This document shows, piece after piece, positions 58,832-64,000 of a stretch of 64,000 nucleotides of DNA. Location: contig NZ_JAKKSL010000004.1 in the NCBI RefSeq assembly GCF_022669015.1, positions 1 to 64,000 of the forward strand, given 5' to 3'. The DNA is from Colwellia maritima. Its GTDB lineage: Bacteria; Pseudomonadota; Gammaproteobacteria; Enterobacterales; Alteromonadaceae. The position numbers and the translations under genes were made by a program. How positions within the stretch are numbered: the first letter of the stretch is position 1; each line of letters opens with the position of its first letter. The notes beneath the pieces were generated by a model. That model was given only the letters and a program-made list of their open reading frames with translations, searched no databases and was not told the origin of the DNA.

Positions 58832-60952
58832 ATGAGTTATCAAGTTTTAGCAAGAAAATGGCGTCCTAAGTGCTTTGAAGAACTAATGGGTCAAGAGCAT
58901 GTAGTTACAGTGCTTGTTAATGCGTTAACTCAACAACGTTTACATCATGCTTATTTGTTTACTGGTACGCGGGGTGTGGGTAAAACGACAATTGCTCGAA
59001 TTTTTGCTAAAAGTTTAAATTGTGAGACAGGTATTACGGCAACGCCCTGTGGGCAATGTGATACTTGTTTGGAAATAGATCAAGGTCGATTTGTTGATTT
59101 ACTTGAAATAGATGCAGCGTCAAAAACTAAAGTAGATGACACCAAAGAAATTCTTGATAATGTACAATATGCACCTACCCGAGGTCGATATAAAGTATAT
59201 TTGATTGATGAAGTGCATATGCTTTCACGCCATAGCTTTAATGCCTTATTAAAAACCTTAGAAGAACCACCAGAACACGTTAAGTTTATTTTAGCGACAA
59301 CCGATCCCCAAAAATTACCGGTTACTGTGTTATCTCGTTGTTTACAGTTTCATTTAAAAGCGCTAACGGTGAACCAAATTGAAACCAAGCTGACCGAAAT
59401 TTTGGCTAGCGAGCAGGTTACACATGCTAGTGGAACGTTAACGCTACTTGCCAAAGCAGCACGTGGTAGTATGCGGGATTCATTAAGTCTAGCAGATCAA
59501 GCGATAGCACAAGGGCAGGGTAATATTACCTTGCTGAATATTCAGCAAATGTTAGGCGGTATAGACCAAAATTGGGTATACAAAATCGTGATAGCACTAT
59601 TAAAACAAGATGGTGCAAGTTTAATGGCATTATCTCAAGATATTGCGAGTTGTGCGCCCAGTTATAGCCGTTTATTTGCAGAGTTGATACAGCTATTCCA
59701 TCAAATTGCTATTGTGCAAGTGGTTGATCAACATTTTGATTTACCGCCAGAACATGCTCAACTATTACAAAAATTTAGCCAATCAATGTCAGCTGAAGAT
59801 GTACAACTCTATTACCAAATCTGTTTGAATGGGCGTAAGGATTTACCCTATGCCTCAGACGAACAAGCAGCATTTGATATGACATTGTTGCGCTTGTTTG
59901 CTTTTAAACCAATGCAGCGAGAATCACTACCAGAGTCAATACGAGAGTCAGCAATTGAGCCTGCAGACCGAGCGACGGTAGATTTAGATTTTAACTCAAG
60001 CATGGTAAGTGAGTCAGACGTAGAGAATGACGGTAATATAATCGATGAATTACCAACAGAGCAAGAACAAGCGTTAGCACAGCAAGTTGCGCAAATTGAA
60101 CAACAGGCAGAAAGCATTCAAGCATCAGAAGTTAATCAAATACCATATCAATCATTTGAACCTTTAGAAGATGTTGTGTATCAGCAAGCCCCTAATATTG
60201 CAGGTGAAAATGATTTTCAGCCTTCTGATGCCCTGGCTGCTTCTGACTGTGATGATGAAATTGTGCCTGCCTTGCAGCAAAGCCCTCAAGAGATCAGACA
60301 AACAGAACAAGAAAAATCAAAGAATGAAGCTGTTTTTGAGAGCCCTGTAAACAAGGTGCTAGCAACGCGAAATATGTTGCGTAGTCGTAAAAAACAATTG
60401 GCGCAACAAGGAAAAAAGTCAAATGACGCCATTGTGCGTCCTGACCCTGTGACTGAAACTAAAAGAACGGATACTAAAAGTGAAACGGTCACGGAAGCGG
60501 TTACCTTACCTAAACCTGAGCAAGCATACCAAGCTGAAAACATTGATCCTGCAGTTATTCATAAAGCGAATCAAGTTGATGAATGGGCACATATGATTGA
60601 CTCCATGGAGTTGACCGCCCGTTTAAGACAATTGGCGATTCATGCAACCATTGATGAAAATTCTAGCAAAGATAATTTGATTTTATGTTTAGATCAAGCA
60701 ACCAAACATTTATATACTGACATTGCACAACAGCAATTACAGCAAAGTATTAGTGGATATTTATCACGTGAGATTAGTGTAAATATCAATATTGTAGAGC
60801 AAACTATTGCCGATCCATACCAAATTCAATCGCATATTAATGACAAGCGTTATGATTATGCAAAAGAAGTTCTAAATAATGATGAAATAGTGCAAGGACT
60901 TGTGGATACATGCCAAGCTACCTTGGATGATGAAAGTATTTCAGCACTATAA
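58832..60952 (+). CDS. dnaX: DNA polymerase III subunits tau and gamma
   Basis: Intact 706 residues. N-terminal AAA+ clamp-loader: MSYQVLARKWRPKCFEELMG, Walker A GTRGVGKT (45-52), zinc Cys cluster C64 and CGQCDTC (73-79), DEVH box (126-129), arginine finger SRCLQFH and GSMRDSLSLADQAI. Long acidic Gln-rich linker (about 370-560), then the tau C-terminal domain (VDEWAHMIDSMELTARLRQL) that binds DnaB and the polymerase alpha subunit. A programmed -1 frameshift signal at 60412-60440 would yield the shorter gamma form of about 531 residues. It is followed by ybaB. Confidence 0.96.
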   Translation: MSYQVLARKWRPKCFEELMGQEHVVTVLVNALTQQRLHHAYLFTGTRGVGKTTIARIFAKSLNCETGITATPCGQCDTCLEIDQGRFVDLLEIDAASKTKVDDTKEILDNVQYAPTRGRYKVYLIDEVHMLSRHSFNALLKTLEEPPEHVKFILATTDPQKLPVTVLSRCLQFHLKALTVNQIETKLTEILASEQVTHASGTLTLLAKAARGSMRDSLSLADQAIAQGQGNITLLNIQQMLGGIDQNWVYKIVIALLKQDGASLMALSQDIASCAPSYSRLFAELIQLFHQIAIVQVVDQHFDLPPEHAQLLQKFSQSMSAEDVQLYYQICLNGRKDLPYASDEQAAFDMTLLRLFAFKPMQRESLPESIRESAIEPADRATVDLDFNSSMVSESDVENDGNIIDELPTEQEQALAQQVAQIEQQAESIQASEVNQIPYQSFEPLEDVVYQQAPNIAGENDFQPSDALAASDCDDEIVPALQQSPQEIRQTEQEKSKNEAVFESPVNKVLATRNMLRSRKKQLAQQGKKSNDAIVRPDPVTETKRTDTKSETVTEAVTLPKPEQAYQAENIDPAVIHKANQVDEWAHMIDSMELTARLRQLAIHATIDENSSKDNLILCLDQATKHLYTDIAQQQLQQSISGYLSREISVNINIVEQTIADPYQIQSHINDKRYDYAKEVLNNDEIVQGLVDTCQATLDDESISAL
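60412..60440 (+). promoter_or_regulatory. Programmed -1 frameshift site in dnaX (gamma subunit)
   Basis: The E. coli-type slippery heptamer A AAA AAG is in the correct frame at 60412-60418 (codons GGA AAA AAG). Six bases later GACGC (60425-60429) and GCGTC (60436-60440) form a 5-base stem with a 6-base loop. After slipping, reading gives V K and a TGA at 60424-60426, ending gamma at about codon 531. No clear upstream Shine-Dalgarno stimulator. Confidence 0.75.
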
Positions 60953-61171
60953 AAGTTTTGTTTACCATAACATTTTATACTGTCGCTACGGCATCATATT
61001 GGTATACTATTGGCAACAAATTTACTTAATCTCAACTCGGTTTAAGAAGTTTTTAACTCATTGAAAGTGAATTTAACGAAAAAGTTATTAAAAATAGCCA
61101 TTTTAGAAAGATTTGTTAAGTCGAGATGAAGTTACTTAGAGTAGTTTAAAATTAATTTACTGGAGAAATAA

Positions 61172-61498
61172 ATGATGAAAGGTGGTATGGGCAATTTAAT
61201 GAAGCAAGCCCAACAAATGCAAGCTAAAATGCAAAAAGCGCAAGAAGAATTAGCCAACATGGAAGTCGTGGGTGAATCTGGCGCCGGTATGGTTAAAGTA
61301 ACCATGACGGGTAGTCATAATGTACGTAAAGTTGAGCTTGATGAAAGCTTAATGGAAGATGATAAAGACATGATTGAAGATTTACTTGCCGCAGCAGTCA
61401 ATGATGCAGTTCGTCGTGTAGAAGAGCAAAATAAAGATAAAATGGGTGCGTTAACGGGCGGTATGCAATTACCTCCGGGTATGAAAATGCCGTTTTAA
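61172..61498 (+). CDS. ybaB: YbaB/EbfC nucleoid-associated protein
   Basis: Intact 108 residues. [60 protein letters not shown] and [20 protein letters not shown] are typical of the YbaB dimer, which binds DNA. GGAG lies just before the start. The region 60953-61171 between dnaX and ybaB is AT-rich and may contain a separate promoter. In E. coli recR follows; here a terminator and an opposite-strand transporter follow instead. Confidence 0.95.
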   Translation: MMKGGMGNLMKQAQQMQAKMQKAQEELANMEVVGESGAGMVKVTMTGSHNVRKVELDESLMEDDKDMIEDLLAAAVNDAVRRVEEQNKDKMGALTGGMQLPPGMKMPF

Positions 61499-61556
61499 GG
61501 GCGTTTAGTTATAGCCATGAAAACAATAGATGTAAACATTTTAGTTTATTAAATTT

Positions 61557-61582
61557 AAAGCCGACATATACGTCGGCTTTTT
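61557..61582 (+). terminator. Rho-independent terminator after ybaB
   Basis: AAAGCCGAC and GTCGGCTTT pair around ATATAC and are followed by TT. The signal can serve both ybaB and the convergent EamA gene. Confidence 0.88.
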
Positions 61583-61638
61583 AGTGGCTTTTTAGTGGTT
61601 GAGATTGTTGTAACCTATCACACATGCTATTAGTATAT

Positions 61639-62535
61639 CTATGAACGCTTCATTGACCATTTACCGACCCTTTGAAATCCAACAATACATTGTTTACCCA
61701 TAATGACAATAAATACGCCACCAAGTACTAAAAAGGATGAAGTCATTAATTCGATATTAATGGTTTCATTAGCAAAGATAACCCCGCCAATTGCCGCTAT
61801 TATTGGCACTGAAAGTTGTATTATTGCTGCATTTTTCACGGTTAATCCTGAAAGGGCTGAGTACCAAATTGCATACCCTAATCCCGATGTTACCGTGCCT
61901 GATAAGATAGCAAGTAGAATACCTTGATTTGATAGGTGGGTTTTCGCCAATGTTAATACCATTAGCAGGGCAATAAAGGGCAGTGTTCTTAAAAAATTAT
62001 TAGTGGTATCAACAAGCGGCGTTTTTGAACCTCGCCCTGCTAAGGTATAAAAAGCCCATGCTATGCCTGAGATTGCCATTAATAAAAATCCAGTCAATGA
62101 AGGCGCGCTCGCACTTGGCATCAATAAAATGATTAGCCCTATAAAAGCGATAGCCAGACCTAGCCACTCAATTAAAATAAGTTTTTTCCCTTTGAATATA
62201 TCAGACATAATCATGGTGACCTGTACGGCACCAAATAAAATTAATGCACCTGTGCCTGTATCTAAACTGATATAGGCATAGGAAAATGCACCCGCGTAGA
62301 CAAATAAAAAGAAAGCAGAGAGCCGGCTGCCGCCTTTCATATTAATGCTTTTTTTGGGACTTTTATGCGCGCTAATAGAGATTAATAACAGGAGAAAAAT
62401 AGCGCCTGAGAGCAGCCTAATGGAAGTAAAACTCGACGCATCAATAATATTATCATTCAATGCTAAGCGACATAAGACAGAATTCCCTGCAAACGCGATA
62501 AGCGCGAGGGTAGTTAAAAAAGTTGTTTTAAGCAT
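61639..62535 (-). CDS. EamA/RhaT-family drug/metabolite transporter
   Basis: Intact 298 residues with ten predicted membrane helices in two five-helix EamA repeats. Starts LKTTFLTTLALIAFAGNSVL, CRLAL. The second repeat has SGIAWAFYTLAGRG and ends WLGLAIAFIGLIILLMPSAS in the first half and SFLVLGGVFIVIMGKQCIV at the end. Inner-membrane exporter of unknown substrate. Convergent with ybaB. The lutC relic and LysR gene are divergent on its upstream side. Confidence 0.9.
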   Translation of the reverse strand: MLKTTFLTTLALIAFAGNSVLCRLALNDNIIDASSFTSIRLLSGAIFLLLLISISAHKSPKKSINMKGGSRLSAFFLFVYAGAFSYAYISLDTGTGALILFGAVQVTMIMSDIFKGKKLILIEWLGLAIAFIGLIILLMPSASAPSLTGFLLMAISGIAWAFYTLAGRGSKTPLVDTTNNFLRTLPFIALLMVLTLAKTHLSNQGILLAILSGTVTSGLGYAIWYSALSGLTVKNAAIIQLSVPIIAAIGGVIFANETINIELMTSSFLVLGGVFIVIMGKQCIVGFQRVGKWSMKRS

Positions 62536-62583
62536 TTGCTAACAGAGCGCCTAGTATCTATAAATTATCTCAATTAGAACATT

Positions 62584-62745
62584 ATGGTACTAACAGAACA
62601 ATCAATTCTTTCGGTCTATGGGCACCATAAGCTAAAGTTTGTTGAATATCTACGGTTTTTGATGGGCCTGAGACTCATACAATTGTGCCAGTTGCTGCAA
62701 TACATGATTGCGCACTGGAGATAATTTCGGGTAATAATGGGTTAT
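62584..62745 (-). pseudogene. LutC/LUD-domain C-terminal relic
   Basis: The minus strand reads NPLLPEIISSAQSCIAATGT, IV, a TGA, then VSGPSKTVDIQQTLAYGAHR and PKELIVLLVP with a stop near 62584. SGPSKTADI.QTL..GAHGPKEL is the C-terminal signature of LutC/YkgG lactate-utilisation proteins. The N-terminal two thirds are absent, and an in-frame stop is present, so this is a remnant. The rest of 62536-62901 shows nothing else. Confidence 0.6.
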
Positions 62746-62901
62746 CAAGGGTTTTTATAAAAATTATCAGTTAGCGATAACATAACCATTTTTTTATTGT
62801 TAACATCTGCTCTGCCTTGTATAAAAGGCTAATAATCTGCTGTGAAAATAATCAGCAAAGTTCAAGCCCCTAACCTATGGCTTCTAAAAACGGTGTAATA
62901 T

Positions 62902-63802
62902 ATGTTGATTGCAAATGAGTTATCGCTTTTTGCTTTGGTCGTTGAGGCTAAATCTTTTAATAAAGCTGCAGAACTGGCCCAAATGTCGACACCTGCGTTA
63001 AGCAAGCGAATTTCAAAACTTGAAGCAAGCTTAGGCGTACAGTTACTTTATAGAACAACACGGCGATTAAGTCTAACTGAGGCAGGGACGAACTTATACC
63101 AACATGCAAAAACGGTGAATGGACAAGTTTCTCAAGCATTAGCAGAGTTAAGCCATTACAGCGAAACGATTAGTGGACATATTAAATTAACGGTTCCAAC
63201 GATTTCTGGCGAACTACTACTGGCTGAAATTATTGCTGAGTTTTGCCATAAGTACCCTGATATCAGTGTTGATTTACGGCTTGAAAATCAGTTTGTTGAC
63301 ATGGTAAAAGAAGGGGTAGATCTTGCTATAAGAACGGGGGTACTTGAGGATTCAAGCCTGATAGCGAAACCGTTACTCACCTCACACTGGGTTGTGTGTT
63401 GCTCTCCTAAATATATCGAACATTATGGTGAGCCGTTAACACCTAATGAATTGTCTCAACACAACTGTTTGGCTTATACTTATCAAGATCAAGGAGCTTA
63501 TGATTGGCGTTTTACTCACGACAAAATGCAATATAATGTAAGAATATCAGGCAGCTTATCTACTAATAATGCTCAAGCATTACGTAAAGCAGCGTTATCG
63601 GTTATGGCATTGCCTATATTCCTCGATGCAGTGTTTATGAAGATCTTCAAGCGGGTAATTTAGTTGAATTAATGTCTGAATATAAACCAAGAACGTGGGC
63701 GTTTATGCGGTATATCCTTATACCAAATACTTACCTAATAAAATAAGACTATTGATTGAACATATTAAGCAAGGATATGAAGATTTAAAGCACTATTTTT
63801 AA
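62902..63802 (+). CDS. LysR-family transcriptional regulator (frameshifted)
   Basis: About 300 residues. N-terminal HTH: LSLFALVVEAKSFNKAAELA, QMSTPALSKRISKLEASLGV, QLLYRTTRRLSLTEAG. The effector domain has GHIKLTVPTISGELLLAEII and VKEGVDLAIRTGVLEDSSL. The frame breaks near 63605 (GYGIAYIPRCSVYEDLQAGN) and again near 63690 (GVYAVYPYTKYLPNKIRLLI), ending KQGYEDLKHYF at 63802. It is of the group with a two-step LysR substrate domain. It lies downstream of the divergent EamA transporter and lutC relic, so it may regulate the transporter. Confidence 0.87.
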
Positions 63803-63806
63803 GATA

Positions 63807-63833
63807 TAGACCAACATTTTGTGTGTTGGTCTA
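63807..63833. terminator. Hairpin between LysR gene and metK
   Basis: TAGACCAACA and TGTTGGTCTA form a perfect 10-base stem with a 7-base loop just after the LysR stop. There is no clear T run on either side; it probably marks the end of both convergent transcripts. Confidence 0.55.
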
Positions 63834-63932
63834 ATGGTCGTTTGGCAAGGCATGTTAACAAAAGTACATAAATAGGATGTGCTTTATTGTCTTTTGTTCA
63901 TAACGCGGAGCTAGGATGAACCTTATAGCTAT

Positions 63933-64000
63933 TATGCAATACCCGCTGATTTACGTAAATCATCAGCTTTGTCGGTTTTTTCCCAACTAAATGCAGTAAA
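63933..64000 (-). CDS. metK: S-adenosylmethionine synthetase, C-terminal end (5' outside window)
   Basis: The minus strand reads TAFSWEKTDKADDLRKSAGI, A and a stop at 63933. This matches the MetK C-terminus (F.WE.TDKA..L...AG). The remaining gene runs out of the window to the right. MetK makes SAM from methionine and ATP in the cytoplasm. Only 21 residues can be seen, so the call rests on this tail. Confidence 0.75.

Overview
The window reads as one low-GC chromosomal segment of a marine gammaproteobacterium of the Alteromonadales, most like Colwelliaceae (Colwellia/Thalassotalea). This is inferred from AT-rich codon use, the apt-dnaX-ybaB block, MmsA, DUF3014, GlyGly-CTERM, LpoB/COG3014 and REP-like repeats; no database search was possible.

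Layout. 0-10 kb is mostly housekeeping: the zapE 3' end, a YggN-like periplasmic protein, a DTW-domain tRNA-modification protein, mmsA with a divergent LysR gene, a DUF3014 protein, the 4.5S SRP RNA, an SDR with a divergent AraC regulator, and a beta-CASP metallo-beta-lactamase RNase-like protein. 10-11 kb holds a WecA-type initiating glycosyltransferase behind a structured leader. 11.6-16.6 kb holds a giant Ig-like/SbsA-like lipoprotein, a Sel1-repeat protein and a small anchored protein. 16.8-18.5 kb is a decayed mobile zone (serine recombinase, Fic and ParD relics). 18.7-30.3 kb is a cell-envelope region: an LpoB-like lipoprotein, a COG3014 protein, an exported protein and a Ser/Thr kinase fused to a formylglycine-generating-enzyme (SUMF1) domain on +, then a complete tripartite ABC exporter and two secreted or lipoprotein products on -. 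30.5-32.5 kb has repeats and an IS1634-family element. 32.5-36.4 kb has a GMC oxidoreductase with its small subunit and a GlyGly-CTERM surface protein. 36.6-43.2 kb is an accessory island of toxin-antitoxin genes (Phd/PIN, Fic/ParD relics, HipBA, HigBA) and a possible effector/immunity set. 43.4-44.9 kb is a di-haem MauG-type peroxidase. 45.3-57.5 kb is a polysaccharide locus (wbpB-wbpD-wbpE, Wzx, acetyltransferase, Wzy-like, three glycosyltransferases, galU, pgi). 57.7-64 kb has a receiver protein, apt, dnaX, ybaB, an EamA transporter, a lutC relic, a LysR gene and the metK 3' end.

The most unusual signal is a set of direct repeats, all in one orientation, that copy the last about 15-50 codons of the di-haem peroxidase gene. 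They occur at seven places (about 18.2, 30.7, 36.6, 37.8, 40.7, 42.4 and 43.4 kb). In the 36-43 kb island they sit between toxin-antitoxin modules, and at 18.2 kb one supplies a new C-terminus to an unrelated protein. A duplicated Fic/ParD module lies next to two of the copies. This resembles repeated integration of small cassettes at the 3' end of one gene; decay of tandem peroxidase copies is the main alternative.

About 30 single-base frameshifts break many genes, including the essential-looking pgi. Several fall in homopolymer runs, so uncorrected sequencing indels are the likely cause for many. Such genes are given as whole loci, with the break positions in the evidence. Deletions such as those in the Fic and HipA genes look like real decay.
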